A stretch of 64,000 nt of DNA from Paenibacillus glycinis (GTDB lineage: Bacteria > Bacillota > Bacilli > Paenibacillales > Paenibacillaceae): assembly GCF_009909185.1 (NCBI RefSeq), contig NZ_JAAAMV010000009.1, positions 1-64,000 of the forward strand, read 5' to 3'. The notes beneath the pieces are model-generated. The model saw only the letters and a list, made by a program, of their open reading frames with translations, did no database searches and had not been told where the DNA came from. Position numbers and translations under genes: made by a program. This document shows, piece after piece, positions 1 through 8,069 of the stretch; the first letter of the stretch is position 1; each line of letters starts with the position of its first letter.

Positions 1-537
1 CCGCTTGTCTGAAGGGTATTGACGAGCAGGTACGTGAACGACTCGCGGGTCACGACGGCGTTCGGATCGATCTTGATCTGCAGGTTCGCCTTCGGACCGA
101 CGACTTGCTTGATCAGCTGCACGGCTTGTTCGCCCGTGATCGCTTCGTTATGCGGCGCGGACGGCGCTTGGTGAGCCTTCAGGTATTGCGTGGCTTGGTT
201 CGCGATCGCGGTCGCATCGGCAACGGTGAGGCCGGCTTTCGGATTGAAGTTGCCGGCTTGATCCAATTTCACGAAGCCGAGGGCAAGCGCCGTTTGGATC
301 GCGCCTTGGTGGTCGACTTCGATGTTATCGCCGTCTTTGATATCCGCCGGAACGAGGTTCAGTCTCGGCAGTTGGCCGCTTGTCTGAAGGGTATTGACGA
401 GCAGGTACGTGAACGACTCGCGGGTCACGACGGCGTTCGGATCGATCTTGATTTGCAGGTTCGCTTTCGGACCGACGACCTGCTTGATCAGCTTCACGGC
501 TTGTTCGCCCGTGATCGCCTCGTTATGCGGCGCGGAC
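1..537. repeat. 375-bp-period direct repeat inside the SLH gene
   Basis: Bases 1-162 match 376-537 with only a few substitutions, mostly at third codon positions. The offset is exactly 375 bp, i.e. 125 codons in frame. The unit encodes NEAITGEQAVKLIKQVVGPK and the segment after it. The second copy runs off the window, so copy number is unknown. Confidence 0.9.
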
Positions 538-1202
538 GGGGCCGTAGGCGCATGGTGAGCCTTCAAGTAGGCCAGCGCGTTGCTGATCTCGACGGCCGCT
601 TCTGCCCGGGAGACTTCGCGCTTGGGGTTGAACTTCCCGTGGTTGTCCAGATGCACGACGCCGTAGCTCAAAGCGCGCTGGATCGTACCGGAGTAGCTCG
701 TGGCAATGCGGTCCTGGTCTTTGATCTTCACGACGACCGGCTTCACCGCAGGCAGTTGGCCGCTGGCTTCGATCGCATGGATGAGTTGGTACGTGAATGC
801 TTCGCGAGTCAGCTTCTTGCCTGGCAGCAGATTCTTGGGCAGGTCCATGCCGTTGACTTGCGCCACGATGAATGCGTTCGAGTACCAGGCGTTATTGCTG
901 ACGTTCGTAAAGTAATCGGAAGCTTTCGGCGGTTTGGCGAAGCGGACCAGATCCAAATTCAGTCCCAGCGCATTGACGATCAGCGTCACGCCTTCGGCTT
1001 GGGTGATCGTTCTGTACGGGGCGTATTGATAAGGGCTGATGCCGCTCAGCAGGCCGCTATGCTGCAGGGCAATGATTTTGTCTTTGCCCGGAACGTTGGC
1101 GATATCTTTGAACGATGCTGCGGAAGCCATCGATTGGCTTGCAACGCTAAGCGCGATGAGAGCTGCGGTGGAGAGTGCGATCATTTTGAACGGTTTCTTC
1201 AT
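1..1202 (-). CDS. S-layer homology (SLH) domain surface protein, C-terminus cut by window edge
   Basis: The reading frame is open from the ATG at 1202 to the window start (400 codons), so the gene is partial. A Sec signal peptide (KK, then a hydrophobic run ending ASQSMASAA) is followed by three SLH-like segments: FKDIANVPGKDKIIALQHSG, YFTNVSNNAWYSNAFIVAQV and IKDQDRIATSYSGTIQRALS with FNPKREVSRAEAAVEISNAL. SLH domains bind pyruvylated secondary cell-wall polymer, so the product is probably anchored outside the cell. After residue ~215 a ~125-residue module with NEAITGEQAV repeats almost exactly. GAGGTG lies 8-9 nt before the ATG. No partner gene is evident; the gene diverges from the PKD protein at 1504. 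Confidence 0.85.
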   Translation of the reverse strand, partial: MKKPFKMIALSTAALIALSVASQSMASAASFKDIANVPGKDKIIALQHSGLLSGISPYQYAPYRTITQAEGVTLIVNALGLNLDLVRFAKPPKASDYFTNVSNNAWYSNAFIVAQVNGMDLPKNLLPGKKLTREAFTYQLIHAIEASGQLPAVKPVVVKIKDQDRIATSYSGTIQRALSYGVVHLDNHGKFNPKREVSRAEAAVEISNALAYLKAHHAPTAPSAPHNEAITGEQAVKLIKQVVGPKANLQIKIDPNAVVTRESFTYLLVNTLQTSGQLPRLNLVPADIKDGDNIEVDHQGAIQTALALGFVKLDQAGNFNPKAGLTVADATAIANQATQYLKAHQAPSAPHNEAITGEQAVQLIKQVVGPKANLQIKIDPNAVVTRESFTYLLVNTLQTS

Positions 1203-1503
1203 TTTCTGTCACCTCGTAGAGTAATGTGTTTGTGCATTTCGACATCATAGACGGGGCGTCCGCGAAAAAGGTTCCACGATTTTATGAGATCCCATGAATT
1301 GGAAGAAACGAGCAGCGGCAAGCGTCCATTCGCATAAGAGTGAAATAGCTCGCAAATCCTGTGTCGCGACTAAAAATAATTTTCCAATATTTCGCAACTA
1401 TTACAAGGAGTGTATCGTCTTACTTACCATTGTAGCCAGATAAGACTGCCGACGGACGCGTTCCCGCGTTGGGGGCAAATAGAGTGAGCAGAGGAGACGT
1501 AGC

Positions 1504-3510
1504 ATGAAATTGTCAAAATGGTTGTTGGTCGTATCGATGTTTTTGTTGTCCATCGGACTCACGGAATCCAACCCGGCTTCTGCTTCGGCCGAAGGCCTTG
1601 CGCCGCTCGAGCCGGCGGCGGCCGCGGATAGGCTCGACTTGACGATGGGGAGCGCCAAGATGATCCATAACGGCGTCATCTATCAATCCGCGCAGCCCGT
1701 CGCGGCCAAGGAAGGCAGAACTTATATCCCATTCAGCTCCATCGCGGCCCGATACGGCTATGCGATCTCGTACGACGCCGCGAAGAAAGAATCCATCGCG
1801 GCAAACGACAAGCATCGGCTCGTCTTCAAGATCGGCAGCGGTTTCGCTGCCCGGGACGGCGTCCAAACCAAGCTTGCCGGCGCGGCGTATATCTCGAACG
1901 GTTACCTCATGGTACCGCTTCGCTCCTGGGGGGAGATGGCGGACAGCACGATCGCGGTCGTCGGCAAGCAGATCACGCTGAAGTGGTCGACGGCGGTCAT
2001 CCCTCCGAAACCGACGGCGGATTTCGAAGTGCAGCCCGCCGAGATCTATGCGGGCCAAACGTTGGTCACGTACGTGGACCATGCGACGAACGCGACGGGC
2101 ATGCCGTTCATGGACGAACGCTGGACCGGCCGGATGGACGTGTTTCCCGATGCCGGCATCTATATCGTCACGAGAGAGGTGGAGGACAGCAACGGCGTCT
2201 GGAGCGATCCGTATTCCGTCACCGTGACGGTCAAACCGCCGAACCTGCCGCCGGTCGCGGATTTCGCCACGGATAAGCCGCAATACCGGATCGGCGAGAC
2301 CGTGACGTACACGGATCTGAGCTCCGACGACGAGAACGCCATCGTCCGCAGCGCGTTCACGGGGAACGACAAGGCATTCTTCGAGCCGGGGGACAAAGCC
2401 GTCACGCTGACCGTCGAGGACAAGAACGGCCTGACGTCCACGGTCACGAAGACGGTCACGGTCACGAGCGAGGTGCTGTACACGAAGGACGAGTACGACC
2501 GGCTGTTCACGGCGACGGGTGATATCTACGCGGTCGACGGTCAAGCGGTGCTGAATTATCCTTCGTACAAATACGCGATCGTCTCGGAACCGTCCCAGAT
2601 GATTCGCAGCAACAGCCCGGAGACGCTGGTTCAAGAAGGCATCGAGTACCATGCCCAGATGACCGGCAAGGTCCGGTTCATGTTCCATAACGTCAATAAG
2701 ATCGGTTATCCCGTCACGATCCATCTGCTGGCGACCAACATGGGGAATTCCTCGGTCAACTACAACAAGAGCGCCGCGGGCATGGGCGGACCGACGGCAT
2801 CGCCGGAGCTGGCCGGCAAGCTGTCCACGTCCCGTTATCTGACCTCGCTCGCCAGCAATCCCGCGCCGCAGTGGTCGACGATCCGTCCCGGCGAGACGAT
2901 CGAAGTCCTGCCCGAGATCGCCAAGACGCCGATCAAGCCGGGCGAATCGCTCAGCTCCTACGTGGATGCGTATTCCGATAAAGAGCTGCTATACAACATC
3001 GTCGTCACTGCCGTAGGCAAGGATCCGAAGGCAGAGCTTCAGAACCTGCCGGTGATGCCGCGGGACGGCGTCCATGTCAGGGGCACGTTCTACAACGCCG
3101 ACCGCTCCATCGCTATCGAAGACGTGCTCGGCGCAACCCCGCAGCGCATCATGTTCGGCGAGAAAGGCGGCATCGATACGATCCTGGACGGCATCGACGA
3201 GACGACGGGGCAGCTGGAGTACAATCGCGGCAATTACGGCGTGCTCTACCGCTTGCATTTGTCGCATGTGGCTCCGCGCACCATGATCGCGCTGAATGCG
3301 CGGGGCGGGTTGTACACGGGAGCGTTCCTCGTCAATAATCAGCTCGTGACGGTCGCGAACAACCAGGCGCTGCGAAGCAGCGACCAGGCGGCCGTCATGT
3401 ACCGCACCGGACTGCTCGAGGAGGACGTCGACATCGTGTTCACCATCGCATCGGGCAGCAACCTGCCGATCGCGATGACCTTCACGCCGCTGCCGCCGCT
3501 TCGCCCATAG
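1504..3510 (+). CDS. Exported protein with copper-amine-oxidase-N (stalk) domain and PKD-like repeats
   Basis: The 668-residue product starts with a signal peptide (KLSKWLLVVSMFLLSIGL). Residues ~50-155 resemble the copper amine oxidase N-terminal-like (stalk) domain common in Paenibacillaceae surface proteins (RTYIPFSSIAARYGY, YLMVPLRSWGEMA). Two PKD-like beta-sandwich segments follow at ~165-320 (PTADFEVQPAEIYAGQ, PPVADFATDKPQYRIGETVT). The C-terminal ~340 residues are not recognised. No catalytic motif is visible, so a binding or structural role outside the cell is the best inference. AGAGGAG precedes the ATG, and a strong terminator follows at 3540. It appears to be a single-gene transcript divergent from the SLH gene across a 300-bp spacer in which no further gene is seen. 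Confidence 0.8.
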   Translation: MKLSKWLLVVSMFLLSIGLTESNPASASAEGLAPLEPAAAADRLDLTMGSAKMIHNGVIYQSAQPVAAKEGRTYIPFSSIAARYGYAISYDAAKKESIAANDKHRLVFKIGSGFAARDGVQTKLAGAAYISNGYLMVPLRSWGEMADSTIAVVGKQITLKWSTAVIPPKPTADFEVQPAEIYAGQTLVTYVDHATNATGMPFMDERWTGRMDVFPDAGIYIVTREVEDSNGVWSDPYSVTVTVKPPNLPPVADFATDKPQYRIGETVTYTDLSSDDENAIVRSAFTGNDKAFFEPGDKAVTLTVEDKNGLTSTVTKTVTVTSEVLYTKDEYDRLFTATGDIYAVDGQAVLNYPSYKYAIVSEPSQMIRSNSPETLVQEGIEYHAQMTGKVRFMFHNVNKIGYPVTIHLLATNMGNSSVNYNKSAAGMGGPTASPELAGKLSTSRYLTSLASNPAPQWSTIRPGETIEVLPEIAKTPIKPGESLSSYVDAYSDKELLYNIVVTAVGKDPKAELQNLPVMPRDGVHVRGTFYNADRSIAIEDVLGATPQRIMFGEKGGIDTILDGIDETTGQLEYNRGNYGVLYRLHLSHVAPRTMIALNARGGLYTGAFLVNNQLVTVANNQALRSSDQAAVMYRTGLLEEDVDIVFTIASGSNLPIAMTFTPLPPLRP

Positions 3511-3539
3511 AGGAATAGCCGCGGGACGCATTCCCGGCG

Positions 3540-3578
3540 CAGCCTCGGCCCGCTTGAGAAACGGGTCGAGGCTGTTTT
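3540..3578 (+). terminator. Intrinsic terminator of the stalk/PKD gene
   Basis: CAGCCTCG (3540-3547) pairs with CGAGGCTG (3567-3574), extended inward by a G-T pair and CCCG/CGGG to a 13-bp stem, followed by TTTT. Confidence 0.8.
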
Positions 3579-3621
3579 GCATTTTGGCGCGGCGCATCGG
3601 TTAGGTTACCTTGAAGTAAGT

Positions 3622-3671
3622 AACTGAATTCCATTTCAGTTCTTATTGTCGGACGCGTTTTCTTTTATAAT
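3622..3671 (+). promoter_or_regulatory. Probable promoter with inverted-repeat operator before the MBL-Rieske operon
   Basis: A TATAAT hexamer lies at 3666-3671 with a weak -35 (TTATTG, 3643-3648, 17-bp spacer). Just upstream is the perfect dyad AACTGAA (3622-3628) / TTCAGTT (3635-3641). Its position touching the -35 suits a regulator operator, but no regulator gene is adjacent. The rest of 3579-3812 shows nothing further. Confidence 0.45.
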
Positions 3672-3812
3672 GGGTATCATATTGGCCGGGAAGGCAGCGA
3701 CATCCATATGGCGCTGAATGCCAAACGCCTAGCGGCGCGTAATCGCTAAAGCGCTTTCTCGGAGCGGACGAGCACGCCGCGCATGGAAATCGATCGCGAG
3801 GGAGCTGAAGCA

Positions 3813-4478
3813 ATGGACCCGACAGACGGAAAGGGCAACGCCGGAACGATCCGATGGGACGTATTGACGATCGGGCACCTAAGCCGCAACAAGTTTTGGG
3901 GCGAGTCGTCCGATAAGGCATACCGGTCGCCCCGCTGCACCTGCACCTTGATCAGACTGAACGAACGAACGATCATCGTCGACCCGAGCTGTCCGCCCGA
4001 AGAAATGATCCGCGTCTTGGACCAGCGGACAGGCTTGAAGGCGGAGCAAATCACCGATGTGTTCCTGACGCATTTTCACGGCGATCACCGGTACGGCATC
4101 GAAGCGTTTCCGGACGCGAGGCGGTTCATGGCCCGGCGCGAGATCGATCACTGCCGCGGGCAGCTGCCGCCGGACAGCCCCGAAGGCCTGCTATTGGATC
4201 GATTGATCCCGGTGGACCATAGCTTGACGCCCGGTATTCAAATCGTGCATACGCCCGGACATTCGGAGGGACACAGCTCGCTCGTGTTCGATAGCGGGGG
4301 CTTGACGGTGGTCGTGGCCGGCGATGCGGCGATGACCCGGGATTTCTTCCGCGCGCGCGACTATTACTTCAATACGACCGATCCGGAAGCGGCCGTCCAT
4401 TCCATCGACCGCATCGCGGCCATCGCGGATATCGTGATTCCCGGGCACGACAATTATTTCTTGAATCAGCGCTCTTAA
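3813..4478 (+). CDS. MBL-fold metallo-hydrolase
   Basis: This is a 221-residue metallo-beta-lactamase-fold protein with the metal-binding motif HFHGDH at residues 87-92, a second histidine in HTPGHSEGH (~150), the bridging aspartate region AGDAAMTRD and a terminal IPGHD. Such proteins use a dinuclear zinc or iron centre to hydrolyse esters, thioesters, lactones or related bonds; the substrate is not readable. GAGGGAG sits 8 nt before the ATG at 3813, so I prefer it to the in-frame ATG at 3783, which has no ribosome site. It is the first gene of a four-gene operon, 23 bp before the amidohydrolase. There is no signal peptide, so it is cytoplasmic. Confidence 0.85.
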   Translation: MDPTDGKGNAGTIRWDVLTIGHLSRNKFWGESSDKAYRSPRCTCTLIRLNERTIIVDPSCPPEEMIRVLDQRTGLKAEQITDVFLTHFHGDHRYGIEAFPDARRFMARREIDHCRGQLPPDSPEGLLLDRLIPVDHSLTPGIQIVHTPGHSEGHSSLVFDSGGLTVVVAGDAAMTRDFFRARDYYFNTTDPEAAVHSIDRIAAIADIVIPGHDNYFLNQRS

Positions 4479-4501
4479 ACGAATCGGAGGCGAACTGACG
4501 G

Positions 4502-5584
4502 ATGGAACAGCAGACGGAAACGAAAGCCGAACAAAAGTCGGCGCGAACGGGAATCATCGATTGCGACGTGCATCCTTACCCGCGCAACACGGAGGAGATC
4601 CGCTCGTACATGAAGCAGCCTTGGCGCGACCGTTATAACGGAGGCGGACGCGGCTTTTTCGGGAATCCCGTGCAAGGCGACCGGGTGGACGCGAGACCGC
4701 CGCAGGGAGGACCGTCCGGCTCCGATCCGGAGCTCCTGCGCAAGCAGCTCATCGACGAGTACGGCCATGCTTATGCGATCCTGATGCCGCGCGCTTTCTG
4801 CAACCTGCACCCCGATCCCGACTTCGGGACCGCGATCGCGGCCGCCTTTAACGACTGGCTCGCGGACACGTGGCTCGACAAATACAACGCCGACGGCGTA
4901 TTCAAAGGCTCCATCACGGTAAACACGCAGGATCCGCAAGCCGCCGCGCGCGAGATCGAGCGTTGGGCGGGACATCCGCACTTCGTGCAGGTCATGACCG
5001 ATTCCGGCGCCCGCGCCCCGTTCGGACAGCGGCAATATTATCCGATCTACGAAGCTTGCGAGAAATTCGGACTGCCCTTCGCCATTCACCCCGGCACCGA
5101 CGGGATGGGCATCAACGTGCAGCCGTCGCCGGGATTTCCGACGCACTACATCGAGTGGCACACCTGCCTGTCTCTCGGGTTTCAGTCGCATCTGGTGAGC
5201 TTTATCACGGAGGGCGTCTTCGAGCGGTTTCCGGGCTTCAAGATCGCCCTGGTCGAGGGCGGCGTCTCGTGGCTTGCGCCGCTCATGTGGCGGCTCGACG
5301 CGGAGTATAAAGCGCTCCGTTCCGAGGTCCCCTGGTTGAAGCGCAAACCGAGCGAATATTTGCGCGATCACGTGCGGATCACTTCGCAGCCGCTGGAGAG
5401 ACCGGATAACGACAACCATCTGCTGCAAATTTTCGACATGATGGACGCCGAGCATATTCTCATGTTTTCCAGCGACTACCCGCATTGGGATTTCGATTCG
5501 CCGACCCGCGCATTCCCCAAGCTGCCGGAATCGCTGCGCCGTCGGATCTTTTACGAGAACGCGCTCGAATTTTACAAGCTATAG
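4502..5584 (+). CDS. Amidohydrolase-2 family metal-dependent hydrolase/decarboxylase
   Basis: The 360-residue protein is a TIM-barrel amidohydrolase of the ACMSD/amidohydrolase-2 type. It opens with IIDCDVHPYP (metal-binding DxH), has FAIHPGTDGMG near residue 198 and ends with MFSSDYPHWDFDSP, the late aspartate motif of the family. Members decarboxylate or hydrolyse ring and carboxylic substrates. GGAGG precedes the ATG. Lying between an MBL hydrolase and a Rieske ferredoxin, it is likely the core catabolic enzyme of the operon. The substrate is unknown; two-enzyme hydrolysis of an amide or lactone-type compound is an inference. Confidence 0.85.
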   Translation: MEQQTETKAEQKSARTGIIDCDVHPYPRNTEEIRSYMKQPWRDRYNGGGRGFFGNPVQGDRVDARPPQGGPSGSDPELLRKQLIDEYGHAYAILMPRAFCNLHPDPDFGTAIAAAFNDWLADTWLDKYNADGVFKGSITVNTQDPQAAAREIERWAGHPHFVQVMTDSGARAPFGQRQYYPIYEACEKFGLPFAIHPGTDGMGINVQPSPGFPTHYIEWHTCLSLGFQSHLVSFITEGVFERFPGFKIALVEGGVSWLAPLMWRLDAEYKALRSEVPWLKRKPSEYLRDHVRITSQPLERPDNDNHLLQIFDMMDAEHILMFSSDYPHWDFDSPTRAFPKLPESLRRRIFYENALEFYKL

Positions 5585-5602
5585 GCCAAGGAGGCGCTAG
5601 GC

Positions 5603-6001
5603 ATGGGAAAGCACGTGATTGGAGCAGTCGCCGATTTTCCGGCGGGAACGAGAAAAACGCTGATCCTGGAAGGACGCCCGATCGGCGTATTCAACGTCAA
5701 CGATACGTACTACGCGCTCAAGAACAGCTGCCCGCATCAAGGCGCGCCGCTGTGCGTCGGCACCGTAACCGGCATGACCCTGCCCTCGGCGCCGGGCGAA
5801 TACGCCTACGGCCGGGAAGGCGAGATCCTGATCTGCCCGTGGCATGGCTGGGAGTTCGACCTTACGACCGGCAAGTCCGTTTTCGACCCGCATAAATGCT
5901 TGGTCAAGACCTACGACGTGACGGTCGAAGCCCTGGAATCCCCGGGCGTGGATACGTATCCCGTCACGGTGGAATCCGGTTCGATCGTCGTGCACGTATA
6001 G
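5603..6001 (+). CDS. Rieske [2Fe-2S] ferredoxin-like protein
   Basis: The 132-residue protein carries both Rieske cluster motifs: CPHQGAPLC (Cys43, His45) and CPWHGW (Cys78, His81). It has no membrane anchor and no oxygenase catalytic domain, so it resembles a soluble Rieske ferredoxin or small nitrite-reductase-type subunit that carries electrons. It lies 18 bp after the amidohydrolase and 14 bp before the aldo/keto reductase. The operon contains no oxygenase alpha subunit, so its electron acceptor is unclear. Confidence 0.9.
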   Translation: MGKHVIGAVADFPAGTRKTLILEGRPIGVFNVNDTYYALKNSCPHQGAPLCVGTVTGMTLPSAPGEYAYGREGEILICPWHGWEFDLTTGKSVFDPHKCLVKTYDVTVEALESPGVDTYPVTVESGSIVVHV

Positions 6002-6015
6002 AGGGGGACGGGGAA

Positions 6016-6900
6016 ATGAAGTACGCGGTACTGGGGAGAACGGGGCTGAAAGCGAGCCGTCTCGCGGTCGGCGGGTACGTGTTCGCGGGGGTCAACAAAG
6101 CGAGGGGCTGGGACCCCTACAGCGCGGAGGGCAGGCAGACGGCGATCGGCACGATCCATGCCGCGCTCGATGCGGGCATCAATTATATCGACACGGCCCC
6201 GAGCTACGGCAACGGCCACAGCGAATCGATTATCGGAGAGGTCATGCGCACCCGCCGGGACGAATGCTTCTTGGCCACGAAGGTGGCCGGGCACGGCCAA
6301 GACAAGGCAGCCGTCATCCGGAACGTCGAGGAAAGCCTGAAGCGGCTGCGGAGCGACTATGTCGACGTCATTCAATTTCACGGCGGCACGTACTCCGCCG
6401 CGGATACGAACCATATTCTGAACGAGGGACCGCTGGACGCCTTGTTGACCCTCCGGGAGCAAGGAAAGGTGCGCTGGCTCGGCTTGACGACGGAAGACGC
6501 CTATTCGGCGCTGGATCTGGTCGAGTCGGATCAATTCGGTCTCGTACAGGTCAATTACAGCCTGATCCATCAGTCCGCTTCGCTGCATTTGTTGGACAGC
6601 GCCGTCCGCAAGAACGTCGGGGTCGCCGTGATGCGGCCCATGACGTCCGGAATCTTGCAGCGGCTGCTCGAACGGCTGGAGCCTAGCTGGCTCGAGGCGG
6701 CGGATCCGTTTGAAGTGTGCTTGAAATTCCTGTTGTCCGATTCGAGAGTGGGCGTCATCAACGTCGGCATGCGCTGGCCGAGCGAAGTGCAGCGAAACGT
6801 CGCGCTCGTCGACCGGTACGAGCCGTCCTTCGACATCGCGGAGCTCCCGCGCTTGACCGCGAAGATCTATGAAACGGACGACGCGGCGAACGGGTTCTGA
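6016..6900 (+). CDS. Aldo/keto reductase
   Basis: The 294-residue product begins MKYAVLGRTGLKASRLAVGG, typical of NAD(P)H-dependent aldo/keto reductases. Motifs include NYIDTAPSYGNGHSESIIGE (catalytic Asp and Tyr), FLATKVAGHG (catalytic Lys) and VIQFHGG (catalytic His region). The ATG at 6016 follows a G-rich GGGGGACGGGG site; the longer in-frame extension would overlap the Rieske gene. It is the last gene of the operon and probably interconverts a carbonyl and an alcohol in the same pathway. A stem-loop at 6975 follows. Confidence 0.88.
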   Translation: MKYAVLGRTGLKASRLAVGGYVFAGVNKARGWDPYSAEGRQTAIGTIHAALDAGINYIDTAPSYGNGHSESIIGEVMRTRRDECFLATKVAGHGQDKAAVIRNVEESLKRLRSDYVDVIQFHGGTYSAADTNHILNEGPLDALLTLREQGKVRWLGLTTEDAYSALDLVESDQFGLVQVNYSLIHQSASLHLLDSAVRKNVGVAVMRPMTSGILQRLLERLEPSWLEAADPFEVCLKFLLSDSRVGVINVGMRWPSEVQRNVALVDRYEPSFDIAELPRLTAKIYETDDAANGF

Positions 6901-6974
6901 ACCGGGCTTCCTACAAGCCCCGGCGACCTGTCTGCGATAATGCCGGATGGGTGAACTGCCATCCGATCGAATGA

Positions 6975-7001
6975 AGAGGTACTACTTCGCGTAGTACCTC
7001 T
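6975..7001. terminator. Inverted repeat, possible terminator after the operon
   Basis: An 11-bp perfect stem (6975-6985 with 6991-7001, loop TTCGC) lies 75 bp after the aldo/keto reductase. No T-run follows on either strand, so it may be a processing or rho-assisted site rather than a classical terminator. Confidence 0.5.
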
Positions 7002-7086
7002 GTTCGGCATGCGGCTATGAAAGTTGGCACTGCGCAGCGGCGGCCGCCGGGTCTACAATGACGGTAGAAGAAGGAGGGATGCCGTC

Positions 7087-7632
7087 ATGAAACGATCGAA
7101 ATCCGGCACGGAAGAACCCATCATCATCCTGATCGACGGAGATTGCCCGCTGTGTCATCGCATCGCCCGGTTCGTCTGCAAGCGCGACGCTAGGGAGAGG
7201 TTCCGGTTTGCCGCGCTTCGCTCGGCGGCCGGGAGACGCCTGCTGACGCAAGGAAGTAGCGGCGGGAGCATTGAGGTCGCAGCCGGACAAGTCGGAAGCG
7301 CCCCGTTGACCGGCCGCCCGGGGACCTCCGAGTCGGCGCTGGACGGAGCGGTCGGACCGGAGTTGCATGCTGACAGCTTCGTTCTGATTGAAGGCGGGAA
7401 ATTTTACGTCAAATCCATGGCCGCGCTTCGCGTGCTGCGGAGCCTCGACGGGCCATGGCCGTTGATGTACGGAGCCGTCGCGCTGCCGGCTGTCCTCCGG
7501 GACGGCGTGTACGATCTGATCGCGCGCTGGCGCTACCGTCTCGCCGGCCGCGGACCGAGCTTATGCACGCTGCATGCCGACGGGAAGATGCGAGTCAGGT
7601 TGATCGAAGACGAGGAAGGTGACGGAGCATGA
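7087..7632 (+). CDS. DCC-family thiol-disulfide oxidoreductase (DUF393)
   Basis: The 181-residue protein contains IDGDCPLCHRIARFV near its start, the family-defining DxxCxxC (Cys20 and Cys23). DCC proteins are predicted thioredoxin-like oxidoreductases. AAGGAGGG precedes the ATG at 7087. A glycine/serine-rich stretch at ~56-85 looks like an insertion relative to the compact ~130-residue family. Its TGA overlaps the next ATG (ATGA), indicating translational coupling with the membrane protein and the wax-synthase-like gene. Confidence 0.85.
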   Translation: MKRSKSGTEEPIIILIDGDCPLCHRIARFVCKRDARERFRFAALRSAAGRRLLTQGSSGGSIEVAAGQVGSAPLTGRPGTSESALDGAVGPELHADSFVLIEGGKFYVKSMAALRVLRSLDGPWPLMYGAVALPAVLRDGVYDLIARWRYRLAGRGPSLCTLHADGKMRVRLIEDEEGDGA

Positions 7633-8069
7633 CGGCAACGGCGCACTGGATAGAGGGATGGATCAAAATCGCCGGCATGCTGCAGCTCGGCGTGGCCGTC
7701 GGCAGTCTGGCGGTTCCGCGGCTCCTGCGGTGGAAGGAGCAGCTGACGCGCCTTCGTCCGCTGCTCGGACAGATCTTCTGGACGTACGCGGCCTACATAT
7801 TCGTCACCAACCTGTTCTTTGCGGGCCTGTCCCTCGCGCTGGCTTCGAGCTTGGCGGACGGGTCGCGGCTGTCCACGGCGGTCTGCGGCTTCATCGCATG
7901 CTACTGGGCCGGCCGGCTCGGCATCCAGTTTTTTTATTTCGACAAGCGGGGCCTCCCGATCGGCGGGATCTATCGTTACGGGGAATGGCTGCTGGTCGCG
8001 AGCTTCGCTTTTTTCGCCGTCGTATACGGCGGGGTCGCATTTGCCGGCTTCGCGGGACTGTCGCGATGA
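7629..8069 (+). CDS. Small integral membrane protein in DCC/wax-synthase operon
   Basis: The 146-residue hydrophobic protein has four likely transmembrane helices (~10-30, 48-75, 80-100, 122-142) and a conserved-looking YWAGRLGIQFFYFDK motif between helices 3 and 4. I do not recognise the family with certainty. It overlaps the DCC gene by ATGA and the next gene by 4 bp, so the three proteins are probably made together. A scaffold or subunit role for the membrane acyltransferase is inference only. Confidence 0.75.
   Translation: MTATAHWIEGWIKIAGMLQLGVAVGSLAVPRLLRWKEQLTRLRPLLGQIFWTYAAYIFVTNLFFAGLSLALASSLADGSRLSTAVCGFIACYWAGRLGIQFFYFDKRGLPIGGIYRYGEWLLVASFAFFAVVYGGVAFAGFAGLSR

Noticed and set aside
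105-1250. Long plus-strand open frame at the left end
   Set aside because: It is antisense to the SLH gene, which has a signal peptide, SLH motifs and a ribosome site; the plus-strand product is Arg/Asp-rich without known motifs.
1513-2724. Long minus-strand frame opposite the PKD gene
   Set aside because: High GC gives long antisense frames; the product is Arg-rich and the plus strand carries the signal peptide and domains.
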